Source of the DNA: Setophaga petechia
Taxonomy: Eukaryota > Chordata > Aves > Passeriformes > Parulidae
Direction: 5' to 3'
NCBI GenBank assembly: GCA_024362935.1
Contig: JANCRA010000066.1
Span: 487,501 to 551,500 of the forward strand
DNA length: 64,000 bases
The translations under genes and the position numbers were made by a program. This document shows, in pieces, positions 44,025-56,105 of this stretch; the first letter of the stretch is position 1, and the number at the start of each line of letters is the position of its first letter. A model generated the notes under the pieces. The model was not told the origin of the DNA. It saw only the letters and a list, made by a program, of their open reading frames with translations, and searched no databases.

Positions 44025-44142
44025 AAGAGCTGGGTCCATGCCCTGCATGTGTGGTCATCAGCACCTCCAAGAGAGGAGCTGGTCCTTGCCTGGCACACAT
44101 GGCCCAGCAGCACCTCCAGGACAGGAGCTGGTCCATGCCCTT
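44025..44142. repeat. Minisatellite units left of the RPS27A pseudogene
   Basis: Three degenerate ~50-bp units with CAGCACCTCCA(A/G)GA(G/C)AGGAGCTGG and TCC(A/T)TGCC. Another unit resumes right of the pseudogene. Confidence 0.75.
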
Positions 44143-44186
44143 CACTGTTATGTGCAGAACCCCAAACTGCCCCTGCCCTCCTCACC

Positions 44187-44779
<593 letters not shown>

Positions 44780-44783
44780 ACAC

Positions 44784-44848
44784 TGCACATGGGGCCATCA
44801 GCACCTCCAGGACAGGAGCTGGGTGGCCCAGCAGCACCCCCCAGGTGC
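44784..44848. repeat. Minisatellite unit right of the RPS27A pseudogene
   Basis: GCACATGGGGCCATCAGCAC and CTCCAGGACAGGAGCTGG repeat the 44090-44125 unit directly after RPS27A homology ends. Confidence 0.75.
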
Positions 44849-45394
44849 CTGGAGGCAGCAGGATGGACGGAACACTTTGGCTGTTCCTTTTGCTGGGACA
44901 GAAATCTGCTGTGGGGGGAGTTAATTGCACAGTCTGCTATTTACACCCGGCTCCTCTTGCTCTGGAAAGCTCTTCCCTGCTGCAGCCATCTGGGCCTTGG
45001 AGCCCGGAGCTGGTGGCTGTCTGGGGGTGACTCAGTGGGTTGAAGGAGAGGAGCATCTTCTCCTCCTAGGGGCTGCCTCCACATCCCTCTGCATCACCAG
45101 GACCCCACTCCTTGCTAGCCCTGCTTCCCCTGAGCACCCTGGGTGTCCCCAAGTGATGCCCAGAGCAGGCAGAGCCAGGCTGGAACTAAAATCAGCATCT
45201 GCCACAGCCCTTTGGGGACAAAGTGGTCCCACACAGAGGGCTGGAGTTGGGGGGCAGAGCAGGTCTGCAGCCCCCCAGGACAACCCAGCCCCTGTCTACA
45301 GCAGGAGATCTGTGAGTGCTTTGTGACAGGGAAAGCACAACCATGTGTCTTTTAGAGCTGGCCTGAAAACAAAAATCCCTGGAAATTCTAATAA
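44849..45394. other. Unassigned non-coding stretch
   Basis: GC-rich, no recognised gene or repeat. Confidence 0.4.
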
Positions 45395-45735
45395 ATGAAA
45401 AAAAGGGAGGGGGGGAATTTTTCGGGTGGCGGTTACACCAAAGGTTTGGCTGTGCCCAAGCCAATGCATTTCCTTCCAACCACAGCCATTTCACAGAAAT
45501 CTTTTTTGATGTTTAGCAAAATAAAATTAAGGGAAACTTTGAAACAAAGTCATTTGGATGAGAAAAAAAAAATCAAAACATTTCAATCTGAATAGACTGA
45601 AATGAAATGTTTTGATCTTTTGGGGTTTTTTTCCCCTCCAAACAAACCATTCAGCATAGTCGACATATGCATCCAGAACCTTTTGGTGTTGTCAAATCTG
45701 AATTTTTGTTTTTATATATTAAAAAAAAAAAACCA
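45395..45735. other. AT-rich segment with a palindrome
   Basis: A perfect 14-bp inverted repeat, ATCAAAACATTTCA and TGAAATGTTTTGAT, lies at 45572-45585 and 45603-45616 (17-base spacer). Similar GAAA/ACATTTC words occur at 28860-28930. Probably an old palindromic transposon relic. Confidence 0.45.
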
Positions 45736-46464
45736 AACCAAGGCCTCCTGGCTCCAGCCAGTTAGAGTCCCTTGCAGGCAGAGATGTCTCCTCAGTGGGA
45801 GCTCCGTGGTGGCTTTGGAGGGACTCCTGGGTGGCTCCATGGTGGCTCCTGGGTGGCTCTGAGCCCTGAGGGGAGAAATTCCTCCCTCTGGAGCAGAGAG
45901 CAGCGTCTGGAGCTCAGCCCTCACCCTCTCTGGTGGCCAAGGGCCAGCGCTGCCACAGGGGGAACACAGCCAGGCCACCCTGGGAGGGATGAGCCAGGTG
46001 AGAGCTGCTCCCCTGGGCCCCGGCAGGTGAGGGAGCAGAGCGATGCAATCAATAGCACTAATTGCAAAGGCAATGTCTAGCAGAAATAAGATGGTTATTC
46101 TGCATCACTGGGCACTCTTACAATCAAATTGTCCACAGACAATTAGCTGAGCAGGAGAAATAGGAATTAGGTTTCTAATTGTTGTGCTGGTGAGAGGCAT
46201 TTGGGAGCGCTCGGAGGAGCGGAGGAGGGAGAGGTTTGTGTCTGTGCTGCAGAGCTGCCATCCCTGCTGGCACTCCCAGAGGGATAACCCAGCCAGGCAA
46301 CGGGGGCTGCAGCTGGGAGCCACAGACGGCTGCTTGGGAGGCTTTGGCCAGTGCTCCTCTCTCTGGCTCTCACGGCTGGGTTATTTATTCCTTTCCTTCC
46401 GAGCAGGCAGCGCTCCACGCCAGGCGCTGGCACCGCGCTCCCGCACAGCCCTGGAGTTGGGTGG
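45736..46464. other. Non-coding stretch with an AT-rich island
   Basis: GGTGGCTCC words recur near 45805-45860. 46030-46200 (CAATCAATAGCACTAATTGC, GACAATTAGCTGAG, AGGTTTCTAATTG) has three ATTA/TAATTG cores and is a candidate regulatory element. Confidence 0.4.
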
Positions 46465-47066
46465 GCATGGTGGGCATCCCCGGGCTCAGCCCGGGCTCAG
46501 GACAGCCCCGACCATCATCTGCCCACCTGAGGGACCCACCTGCATCCATCAGAGCAGCGTGACAAGGCAGAGGGGCAGGAGCTGAGGTGCTGTCCCCTGA
46601 TGCCCAGATGTCCCCTCCATACCGTGACTCCTCCTGCACAGCCCTGGGCACCCCCGGGCTCAGGACAGACTCACCCATCATCCACCCACCCGAGGAACCA
46701 CCTGCATCCATGTGACAAGGCAGAGGGGCTGTCCCCTGATGCCCAGATGTCCCCCCCATGTCGTGACTCCTCCTGCACAGCCCTGGGTATCCCCGGGCTT
46801 ATCCCAGGCTCAGGACAGCCTCAGCCATCATCTGCCCACCTGAGGGGCCACCTGCATCCACCAGAGCCCTGTGACAAGGTGGAGGGGCAGCTTCTGTCCC
46901 CAGCTGCCCAGATGTCCGCTCATGCCGTGACTCCTGCACAGCCCTGGGCATCCCTGAGCTCAAAACAGCCTCAGCCACCATCCACCCACCTGAGGAACCA
47001 CCTGCATCCATCAGAGCCCTGTGACAAGGCAGGAGCCCAGCTGCTGTCCCCAGCTGCCCGTGCTGT
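46465..47066. repeat. Tandem repeat, ~140-170-bp unit, 4 copies
   Basis: Unit order: CCCCGGGCTCAGGACAG, CCATCATC(T/C)(G/A)CCCACC, CACCTGCATCCA, TGTGACAAGGCAG, GATGCCCAGATGTCC, CGTGACTCCTCCTGCACAGC. Units begin near 46472, 46643, 46785 and 46943. Confidence 0.92.
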
Positions 47067-47694
47067 GACTCCTGGCTGGCTGAGCAGGCGGGGGAGGCAG
47101 CCCTGGGATGATGCTGTGGTTGTTGTTAACGCTGCTTTGACTCATGCAGGTGGGTGTGTGCAGCTCAGAGCAGCATCCTCATGGGCAGTGTCCCTCAGGC
47201 TGCAGGGCCACCAGCAGCCAAGGCAGGAGCAAGGGAGGGGGTTTGGACCCAGATCAGTCACCTGCAGGTGAGGTGAGACATCCCAGTCCCTCCTGCCTCA
47301 CCGCTGGACAGCCCAGGCAAGCTCCACAGCAGCCAGGATTGTGCTCAGAGCATCTCCTGCTGCTCCTGCCCCTCTGAGCACAGAGATGCAGCCTGGAGCT
47401 GCACGCTTCCATCTGAGCCACCAAAGCACAGGAAAAATGGAATTAAAGTCACCTCAGAGAGTGTGTGGCACTGCTCAGCACGTTCACACCACCCACTGGA
47501 GTAGGCACTGTGGTTTTTCCTGCTGGAGGCAGGATTGTGTCCTCCAGGAGCAGCCATGGATGAAGGGGCCATGGGCAACAGGGCTCCCTGCCTGTCACAG
47601 CAGAGATGGGGACAAGCTCACAGTCCCAAAAGGATCAGCCCCAGGTGCTGCTGCTGCTGTGGGAGCACAGTCAAACACAGCCCCACATATTTAT
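47067..47694. other. Unassigned non-coding stretch
   Basis: No gene or repeat family recognised. Confidence 0.4.
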
Positions 47695-47935
47695 TCTCAC
47701 AGACGCACATGTATATATATATAAAAAATATATATATAAATATATATAAATATAATAAATATAATAAATATATAAAATATATATAAATATATAAAATATA
47801 TATAAATATACTTATAAATAGATATTTTATATATAATATATAAAATATATAAAAATAGATATAAATAAATAGAAATAAATATATATATAAATAAATATAT
47901 ATCTATTAAAAATATATATAAATATATATTCCCTT
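47695..47935. repeat. ATATATAAAT-type microsatellite
   Basis: About 240 bp, almost only A/T, from ATATAAATAT and AATAAATAT words. Confidence 0.93.
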
Positions 47936-48282
47936 TGCCTTTGAGTCACCAGTGTTGAACCCTCCCCTGCCAAGAGTCTTCTGAGAAATATCCTCCTCCC
48001 CCTCCCTGTTTCTCCTTCTCTCTTTTTCTCTCTTTCTCTCTGTAGCATTCGGGCTAATTTTATCTTCTGTCTTTCATCTGCCTGTGTATCTACCACTCCT
48101 GACAAAAAAGAGATTTTCACAGATTTTGCTAGTGCTCACCAGCCCTAAAAGCTTTCATCTCCCTCCGACGACGGGTGCATGTCATCTGCTCGCTCCAAAT
48201 TACAGCAGAGGCCTTCACACTCAATCGCAGCATTTTCTGCCTAATTTCCCAGGCAGCAAGAGCAAGAGTGGGCTGGAGCCTT
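47936..48282. other. Pyrimidine-rich stretch and possible regulatory island
   Basis: CTTTCTCTCT runs at 48005-48045; 48150-48255 (CTCCGACGACGGGTGCATGT, CTCCAAATTACAGCAG) is non-repetitive. Confidence 0.35.
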
Positions 48283-48835
48283 GCCTGGCATCACCCTCAG
48301 AGCCCTCCTGGGCCTGGCACCATCCTCAGAGCCCCCCTGGGCCTGGCATCACCCTCAGAGCCCCCGTGGGCCTGGCACCATCCTCAGAGCCCCCCTGGGC
48401 CTGGCAACCCCGTCAGAGCCCTCCTGGGCCTGGCACCACCCTCAGAGGCCCCCAGGGCCTGGCACCATCCTCAGAGCCGCCCTGGGCCTGGCACCACCCT
48501 AAGAGTCCCCCAGGCCGGCACCTTGCCTGGCATCACCCTCAGAGGCCCCCAGGGCCTGGTACCATCCTCAGAGCCCTCCTGGGCCTGGCATCACCCTCAG
48601 AGGCCTCCTGGGCCTGGCACCATCCTCAGAGCCCCCCTGGGCCTGACATCCCCGTCAGAGCACCCCTGGTCCTGCCCCCACCCTTAGAGCCCCCCAGGGC
48701 CTGGCACCATCCTCAGAGTCCCCCAGGCCAGAGCCTTTCCTGGCATCACCCTCAGAGCCCCGTGGGCCTGGCACCCTCCTCAGAGCCCTCCCGGGCCTGG
48801 TACCATCCTCAGAGCCCCCCCGGGCCTGGCTGCCA
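48283..48835. repeat. Minisatellite, ~29-bp unit, ~19 copies
   Basis: TGGGCCTGGCACCATCCTCA, GAGCCCCCC. Variants have CATCACC or CAACCCCG; two units carry an extra CAGGCC(G/A)G(C/A)(A/G)CCTT segment. Confidence 0.95.
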
Positions 48836-48861
48836 GGGCTGGCCCTGGGGAAACCCAGAGC

Positions 48862-48902
48862 TCACCCTGCCCTGCCCTGCCCTGCCCTGCCCTGCCCTGC
48901 CT
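48862..48902. repeat. CCCTG pentamer run, ~8 copies
   Basis: Pure CCCTG repeats. Confidence 0.95.
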
Positions 48903-48957
48903 GCAGCTGTGCACACCCCCAGACAGGCAGCACTGGTGTCCCAGCAGGTCAGCCCCC

Positions 48958-50040
48958 TGCTCACCCTGCCCATCCCCTGCCATTGCCACAGTGCCCACTG
49001 TGCCCACCCTGCCCATCCCTGCCATTCCCACCCTGCCCCCTGTCCAGGAAAGAGTGCTCTGATCCCATCCCTGTATAAATCCCAGTGCCACCCACACCCC
49101 AGCCCTCCAGCCAGGGGCAGCCCAGCCTCCTGAGCACCTTGCCCACACTGAGCACCCTGAGAACCCTGTGCACCCTGCCCACACCAAGCACACCAACCAT
49201 ACTGTCCACATTGCCCACCCTGCCCACCCTGCCCATTCCCTGCCATTCCCACCCTGCCCACACTGCCCTGTTGCCCTCCCTGCCCACACAGCCCAGAGCA
49301 CCCTGAGCACCCTGAGACCATTGCTCACACCAACCACACCAACCACCCTGAGCACCCTGCCCACCCTCACCACCCTACCCACTCTGACCATTCCCACCCT
49401 GCCCACATTGCCCACCCCTGCCATTCCCACCCTGCCCACATTGCCCACCCCTGCCATTCCCACCCCACACCCTGCTCAGGGAAGAGGTGCTCTGCTCCCA
49501 TCCTGCAGGAATCTCAGTGCCACCCACACCCCAGCCATGCTGGGATGCCACCCACAGTGGCACCTGTGTGCCATTTCCAGTGCCACCCACATCCCATGGC
49601 ATGGCTGAGCAGGTGGCAGCCTGAGCACACTGCCAACCACATCAACCACCCTTCCCATCTTGCCCACACTGCCCTGCTTCCTACCCTGCCCACCCTGCCC
49701 ACACTGCTCACACTGCCCAACCTGCCCACACTGAGCACACTGCCCACACCAACCATACCAACCACCCTGCCCACATTGACCATCTAACCCACCCTCACCA
49801 CCCTACCCACCCTGACCATTCCCACACTGCCCCCACAATGCCCACCCTGCCCACCCTACCCATCCCCTGCCATTCCCACTCTGCCAACATTGCCCACCCT
49901 GCCCACCCCCTGCCTTTCCCACCCTGCACACCCTGATCATTCCCTGCCATTCCCACCCTGCCCACCCCCTGCCATTCCCACCCTGCCCATCTCCTGCCAT
50001 TCCCACCCTGCCCATCCCCTGCCATTCCCAGCCCACACCC
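48958..50040. repeat. Degenerate CCCACCCTGCCCA minisatellite with higher-order period
   Basis: Over 1 kb of 9-, 12- and 24-bp units from CACCCTGCC, CACATTGCC and CCATTCC. A longer segment, CTGCTCCCATC, CAGGAATC, CAGTGCCACCCACACCCCAG, recurs near 49055, 49490 and 50052, a 435-560-bp superperiod. Confidence 0.9.
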
Positions 50041-50840
50041 CACCCATGGAAGAGCTGCTCTGCTCCCATCCCTGCAGGAATCCCAGTGCCCCCCACTCCC
50101 GGGCACACAGCCGAGGCTACAGGGCTGCTGAGGGCACACACCTGGCGCACAGGAGGGCTCCCAGGTAAGGAACCCCCTCCCAGCATGGCAGGGGTGCTGT
50201 GGGAGCTGCAGCTCCTCCCTGGGCTCCCTGACAGGCAGAGCACGAGCTGAGATGCAATGAGGAGCAGACAGCGTGATTAGCTCTGCTCAAAAAGGTCAAA
50301 ACACTTATCAGACATGAACGGCAAAGCTAAAAATACACTCAGCACCTCCCTGGCAATTCTCTCCCGGGAAGTGACAGCCATGGCTGGCTGGGGAAGGGGG
50401 AGTGGGATGAGAGCAGGGCTGCTGCACTTGTGGGTGGGAGCCTGCATCTGCACAGGGGGATATTCCTGTTCCTGTCACCTCCCAGTGTGACCAGGGAAGG
50501 GCTGGGACACCAGCAGAGATGCTCTGAGGGTGACTGGAGTGGCTGGGACAGGGCAGGAGGGGGTGATGCTGCAGCCTGGAAAGCCAGGCTGGAAATCAGT
50601 GTGCAGGAGGGGAGGGAGAAACTACTCCAGGGCTGAAACACCAGGGACCAGCAGGAGAGAGGGAAGAACAGGAGGTGATGCAGGTGGGGAGCTGGAGACA
50701 CAAGACACGGTCCTTTAGCAGACAGCCAGGGTGATTGTCCCTCTGCCCCCACTGTTCTGGCTCCAGGGACCTTCACAGCAGCCAGTCCAGGGGGTGCAGG
50801 GACAGGACATTGTCCTTCAGCTCTCCTGGTCACACCCAGC
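50041..50840. other. Non-coding stretch
   Basis: 50255-50345 (GACAGCGTGATTAGC, AAAACACTTATCAGACATG) is a non-repetitive AT-richer island. The rest is GC-rich; its last ~65 bp (50776-50838) recur at 51228-51290. Confidence 0.4.
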
Positions 50841-51226
50841 TGTGACAGTGTTCACAGAGGTCCCAGGATGAGGGAAGAGATGAGGATCTGACTCCATGTT
50901 TCAGAAGGCTGATTTATTATTTTATTATATATATTATATTAAAACTATACTAAAAAAATAGGATAAAAAAGATTTCATCAGAAGGCTGGCTAAGAATAGA
51001 AAAAGAAAGAATGAATAACAAAGGTTTGTATCTCGGACAGAATCCGAGCCAGCTGACTGTGATTGGCCATTAATTAGAAACAACCAACATGAGACCAATC
51101 CCAGATGCACCTGTTGCATTCCACAGCAGCAGATAATCAATGTTTACATTTTATTCCTGAGGCCTCTCAGCTTCTCAGGAGGAAAAATCCTAAAGAAAGG
51201 ATTTTTCATAAAAGATGTCTGTGACA
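50841..51226 (-). mobile_element. LTR, family D, flanked by ~65-bp direct repeats
   Basis: All family D blocks from TGTGACAGTGTTCACAGAGG to ATGTCTGTGACA. CAGC directly adjoins both ends. Beyond this, 50776-50838 and 51228-51290 share GGACATTGTCCTTCAGCTCT and neighbouring words, far longer than a retroviral target duplication. Confidence 0.82.
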
Positions 51227-51352
51227 CAGCCAGCCCAGGGTGTGCAGGCACAGGACATTGTCCTTCAGCTCTCCTGGTGACACCCAGACTCACCCCATGG
51301 CTGTGACAGCCTCCACCTCACAGCACAAACTCCCCAGACAGTCCCACCAAGG

Positions 51353-51560
51353 CAATCACAGAATCACCAAAGCTGGAAAAGCCCTCCAAGATCATCAAGT
51401 CCAACCTTCAACCAAATGTCCCCATGCCCACCAAACCACATCACAAAGTGCCACATCTCACTTTTTAAACATCTCCAGAACTGCAGGTGACCCCATCACC
51501 TCCTAGGGACAAAGGTCCTGAAGGAGAAGTCACTTTCCCCAGGACCTCTTCAGCTCCCTT
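51353..51560 (-). mobile_element. CR1 LINE 3' fragment
   Basis: AATCACAGAATCACCAAAGC, AAGATCATCAAGTCCAACCT and CATCTCCAGAACTGCAGGTG on the plus strand are a reversed CR1 3' end. Confidence 0.85.
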
Positions 51561-51651
51561 GGCACACCCCTGGATGTGTGTCCTGGTGCTTCCATGGTGC
51601 AGCAAATCCATCAGCTCCAGCTGACACTGATCTGCCTCAAAGCTGTGATGG

Positions 51652-51925
51652 GGAGGGATTTCTGAGTGCTGGGGAGGGATTTCTCAGTGCTGGAGAGGAA
51701 TTTCTCAGTGCTGGGGAGGGATTTCTCAGTGCTGGGGAGGGATTTCTGAGTGCTGGAGAGGAATTTCTCAGTGCTGGGGAGGAATTTCTCAGCGCTGGGG
51801 AGGAATTTCTGAGTGCTGGGGAGGGATTTCTCAGTGCTGGGGAGGGATTTCTCAGTGCTGGGGAGGGATTTCTCAGTGCTGGGGAGGGATTTCTCAGTGC
51901 TGGGGAGGGATTTCTCAGTGCTGCT
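51652..51925. repeat. Minisatellite, 21-bp unit, 13 copies
   Basis: GGGGAGGGATTTCTCAGTGCT with GAGAGGAAT and CTGAGTG variants. The unit is a multiple of three, hence the 123-codon plus-strand frame. Confidence 0.96.
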
Positions 51926-52324
51926 CAGTGCTCCTGGGTGTTCAGCTGAAACAGGAGCATGGTTTGTTCCTGTGCTCCTGCTGTGCCTCTGAGCACTGCT
52001 CCTTCCAGCTCAGCTCCTCCCTCAGCTGGGAACAGCTCCAGAAACCAACAGCTCCTCTGTGACCCTGGGACACCTCGGCCTCCCAGGGACAGCAGAGGCT
52101 GGGCAAACTCCTGCCCTCACAGCAGAACCCATGGTGCCTCTGGCATTTCATATTTAAGGGGTTTTTATGAGGCCAGGTCAGGGCTGAGAGCAGCCTGGCA
52201 TAGGGGAAGGTGTCCCTGCCATGGCAGGGTGGAATGGGGTGAGCTGTGAGATCCCTGCCAAGCCAAACCCTCCTGGGACTGCTGGCAGAGGCTGGGAAAA
52301 GGAACTGTGGGCTGGGCAGAGCAA
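51926..52324. other. Unassigned non-coding stretch
   Basis: GC-rich, no recognised gene or repeat. Confidence 0.4.
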
Positions 52325-52815
52325 TGCCCTGCGGGCTGTGGGATGGACACAGGGGACTGCCAGGCTGATCCCTGGGGGCTGTGGGGACATCAGAGGGCTG
52401 CCAGGCTGCTGCCTGGGGCTGTGGGATGGGCACAGGGCTATCACACTGCTCCTGGGGGCTGTGGGATGGGCACAGGGGACTGCCAGGTGCTGCCTGGGGC
52501 TGTGGGATGGGCACAGGGCTATCACACTGCTCCTGGGGGCTGTGGGATGGGCACAGGGGACTGCCAGGCTGCTGCCTGGGGCTGTGGGATGGGCACAGGG
52601 GCTGCCAGGCTGCTCCCTGGGGCTGTGGGCTGGGCACAGGGCTATCACACTGCTCCTGGGGGCTGTGGGATGGGCACAGGGCTGCCAGGCTGCTCTGGGG
52701 CTATGGGATGGGCACAGGGCTATCACACTGTCCCTGGGGGCTGTGGGATGGGCACAGGGCTATCACACTGTTCCTGGGGGCTGTGGGATGGGCACAAGGC
52801 ACCCAGGCTGCTCCC
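52325..52815. repeat. Minisatellite, ~40-bp unit, ~12 copies
   Basis: GGGGCTGTGGGATGGGCACA, then GGGCTATCACACTGCTCCT or GGGGACTGCCAGGCTGCTGC alternate, giving an ~83-bp dimer period. Confidence 0.94.
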
Positions 52816-52959
52816 TGGTGGCTCTGGGGACCACAGCCCAGCCCCAGCCCTGGGGCCATCCCTCCAGAGCAGCTCCTGTGGTGGAGATGGTGGTGATGCT
52901 TTGGGTGGGACTCAGGGAAGGGCAACTGGCCCTTGCCAAAGAGCATTTCCAGCCCTGCC

Positions 52960-54130
52960 TGTGGGAATGAACAGTGGGAGAGCTGGGGGACACCGGTGTG
53001 ACACCAGGGACCCAGTGTGGGAGAGCTGTGGGACCCTGGTGTGACACCAGTTACAGGGAGCAGTGAGACAATGACACTGGTGTGATACCAGGGACAGAGA
53101 CCCAGTGCAGGGAAGCTATGGGACACCGGTGTGACACCAGGAACAGGGACCAGTGTGGGACACTTCTGTGACACCAGTGTGACACCAGGGACAGGGACCC
53201 CGTGCAGGAAAGCTGTGGGATACTGGTGTGACACTGGTGGTGACACCAGGGACAGACAGGGACCAGTGTGGCAGAACTGTGGGATGTTGGTGTGACACTG
53301 GAGTGACACCAGGGACAGGGACCAGTGTGGGACACTGCTGTGACATCGGGGACCCAGTGTGGGAGAACTGTGTGACACTGGTGTGAAACTGGTGTGACAT
53401 GAGGGACAGGGAGCAGTGTGCAAAGCTGTGGGACACTGGTGTGACACTGGTGTGATACCAGGGACAAGAACCCTGTGCAGGACAGCTGTGGGACACTGGT
53501 GTGACATCAGGGACAGGGACCCAGAGCAGGAAAGCTGTGGGAGCATGGTCTGACACTGGTGTGACCCCAGGGACAGGGACCCAGTGTGGGAGAGCTGTGG
53601 GACACTGGTGAGACACCAGGGAGAAGGATCCAGTGTGTGACACTAGTGCAACACTGATGTGACACTGGTGCGACACCAGGGACAGACAGGGACCAGTGTG
53701 GGAGAGGTGGGGGACACTGGTGTGACACCAGGGACAGAAACTCAGTGTGTGACACTGGTGTGACATCAGTGTGACATCAGGGACAGTGACCCAGAGTGTG
53801 ACACTGGTGTGACACAGTGTGACCCAGGGACAGTAACCCTGAATGTGACACAGATGTGACACGGTGTGACCCAGGGCCAGTGACTCTGAATGTGATACAG
53901 ATGTGACATGGTGTGACCCAGGGACAGTGACCCAGTGCATGACAGCTCTGTGACAGTGGTGTGACACTGGTGTGACATGGTGTGACCTAGGGACAGTGAC
54001 CCAGAGTGTGACCCAGGTGTGACACGGTGTGACCCAGGGACAGTGACCCTGAATGAGACACTGGTGTGACACGGTGTGACCCAGGGACAGTGACCCTGAG
54101 TGTGACCCAGGTGTGACACGGTGTGACCCA
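52960..54130. repeat. Minisatellite, GACACTGGTGTGACACCAGG-type, ~1.2 kb
   Basis: Left part (to ~53770): ~55-70-bp units with CCAGGGACAGGGACC, AGTGTGGGAGAGCTGTGGG and GACACTGGTGTGA. Right part: ~45-bp units with GTGTGACCCAGGGACAGTGA. Both are stop-poor on minus, giving frames up to 383 codons. Confidence 0.94.
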
Positions 54131-54583
54131 TGCCCAGGGCCCCAGCTGCCGTGTGAGCAGTTCCCCGCAGCCCCGGGGCTGCCCCGCGCGGTGACAATGA
54201 GCACAGATGACGGTGCCAATTTGCAGCGGGGCTGCTGAACGCTGTCACTGCCAATCGCTGTCAGCACAGCCTGCCAGGCTCACCTGGGCCGCGCGAGGAG
54301 CACCTGGGCTCCCTCCCGCCTCATTAAGAGCTCTTGCCCTCATTAGCACCGAGCTGTTCCCTCATTAGTGGGGCATTCAGCGCTCCTGGCCCTGCAGGGG
54401 TGGGACAAACCGAGTGCTCTGGGGTCTTGAGCCACCACGGGATTCCCTGGGGTGATCAGGTGTCCAGGACTGTGCCCAAGGGCTCTTTGCAGTCCTGGGC
54501 TGCAGCACAGTCAGGGGCCAGCTGCTCCTGCTGCCCTGCCCTGCTGCACCCTGGCACCCAGTGCATTTATGGCTTGCCCTGTT
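54131..54583. other. Non-coding stretch with ATTA cluster
   Basis: 54150-54260 is CpG-richer; 54315-54372 has CTCATTAAGAGC, CCTCATTAGCACC and CCTCATTAGTGG, three homeodomain-type cores. Candidate regulatory element. Confidence 0.35.
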
Positions 54584-55013
54584 CCTCTGCTTGCAGACAG
54601 GCCCAAGGCTCAGAGCAGACCCTGCTGGCTTGGCAGAAGGGCCCAAAGAGGAGTTTGTAGGGTTTAAAATGTAACCCAGTGTGGGAATGTAATGATTCTT
54701 ATAGGCTGTATGGAAATGCTGTAGGATTTGTATCTTGGACTAGATTGGTTAGTGAGAATCAGAATATTCAGCACAGGAGAAGATTTATTGTATTGTAACG
54801 GGAACCTCGCTCTTACCCTTTTACGCTTTTACCTTTTTTGCTCTTTTACTCTCTCCCCCTCTCTTCTCTCAGGCCTGCTCTGAGCTGTGGCTGGCAGCTC
54901 CCAGCAGGGCCCTGCACCCAGGCCCTTTGCAATAAACCCAAATTCCAAGCCCTGGCTGCAGAGATCTCTGTTCTCTTTCTATCCCCACCATCCTACCCCT
55001 CAACACTCCTACA
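54584..55013 (+). mobile_element. LTR, family A, 5'-truncated
   Basis: Homology starts inside the family at CCTCTGCTTGCAGACAGG and continues to ACACTCCTACA. It keeps the canonical AATAAA (TTTGCAATAAACCC), which the other copies have as AATAAC. Confidence 0.85.
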
Positions 55014-55439
55014 CAAGCCCTGCTGTCCCCAGGGCTGGTTCCTTTGTCCTTGTGCCCTGAATAGATCCTGCTCCCCCCTGCACCCCTCCCTGCTGAGCCC
55101 TGGCTGCTCAGGGGACAGACAGACCCTCTGTGTCATCCCTCTGCTCATCTCCAGGGAGAAGAGCAGGAGGGAAGAGCCACTTACTGCTTCACCTCTGCTT
55201 TACCCTTCCTTTAGGCAAGGGCTTTTAATTTCCTTTTAGGGCCAGAGCAGCAAGCAGTAAATGATGTCAGATCCCTCCGTGCAAAGCTGGAGGATCCCCA
55301 GCCTCTGGCTAAGCCCTGCTTGAGCGACAGCCCGGTACCTGCGGGTCAGAGACCTCCCCGGTGCTGCTGACAGCTCTGCTAAAAGCTCTTTGTTCCTCAA
55401 CCCCTGAGGCCCTGCTAAGTGGCAAACTGCACGGAGAGC
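55014..55439. other. Unassigned non-coding stretch
   Basis: No gene or repeat family recognised. Confidence 0.4.
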
Positions 55440-56046
55440 ATCTGCAGAGCCATGAGCAGGGATTCCTGGAGCAGGGATGCTCTCCGGGCACAGAGAGCTT
55501 CTGCAGAGCCACTATCAGGGATTCCTGGAACAGGGATTCCTGGAGCAGGGATGCTCTCCATGAGCAGGGATTCCTGGAGCAGGGATGCTCCCACAAGCAG
55601 GGATTCCTGGAGCAGGGATGCTCTCCATGAGCAGGGATTCCTGGAGCAGGGATGTTCTCCATGAGCAGGGATTCCTGGAGCAGGGATGTTCTTCATGAGC
55701 AGGGATTCCTGGAGCAGGGATGCTCTCCGGGCACAGAGAGCATCTGCAGAGCCACTATCAGGGATTCCTGGAGCAGGGATGCTCTCCATGAGCAGGGATT
55801 CCTGGAGCAGGGATGTTCCCACTATCAGGGATTCCTGGAGCAGGGATACTCTCCACAAGTGGGGGTTCCTGGAGCAGGGATGCTCTCCATAAGCAGGGAT
55901 GCTCTCCCTGAGCAGGGATTCCTGGAGCAGGGATGCTCTCCACAAGTGGGGGTTCCTGGAGCAGGGATGCTCTCTGTGAGCAGGGATTCCTGGAGCAGGG
56001 ATGCTCCCACAAGCAGGGATTCCTGGAGCAGGGATGCTCTCTGGGC
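55440..56046. repeat. Minisatellite, ~34-bp unit, ~17 copies
   Basis: GAGCAGGGATTCCTGGAGCA, GGGATGCTCTCCAT. Variants CCACAAG(C/T), ACTATCAG and GGGCACAGAGAGC(A/T)TCTGCAG recur, giving longer blocks. Confidence 0.95.
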
Positions 56047-56105
56047 TGCTCCCCCTTCCCTCCCAGCAGCTACAGGCCAGGGGCAGCACCTTGGCTCACC
56101 CGAGG

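Noticed and set aside
53116..54267. 383-codon minus-strand open frame rich in SHQCHT peptides
   Set aside because: Frame of the GACACTGGTGTGACACC array; several frames on that strand are open for the same reason.
55440..56046. CRISPR-like array of ~34-bp repeats
   Set aside because: The repeats are contiguous with no unique spacers, in a vertebrate genome; an ordinary minisatellite.
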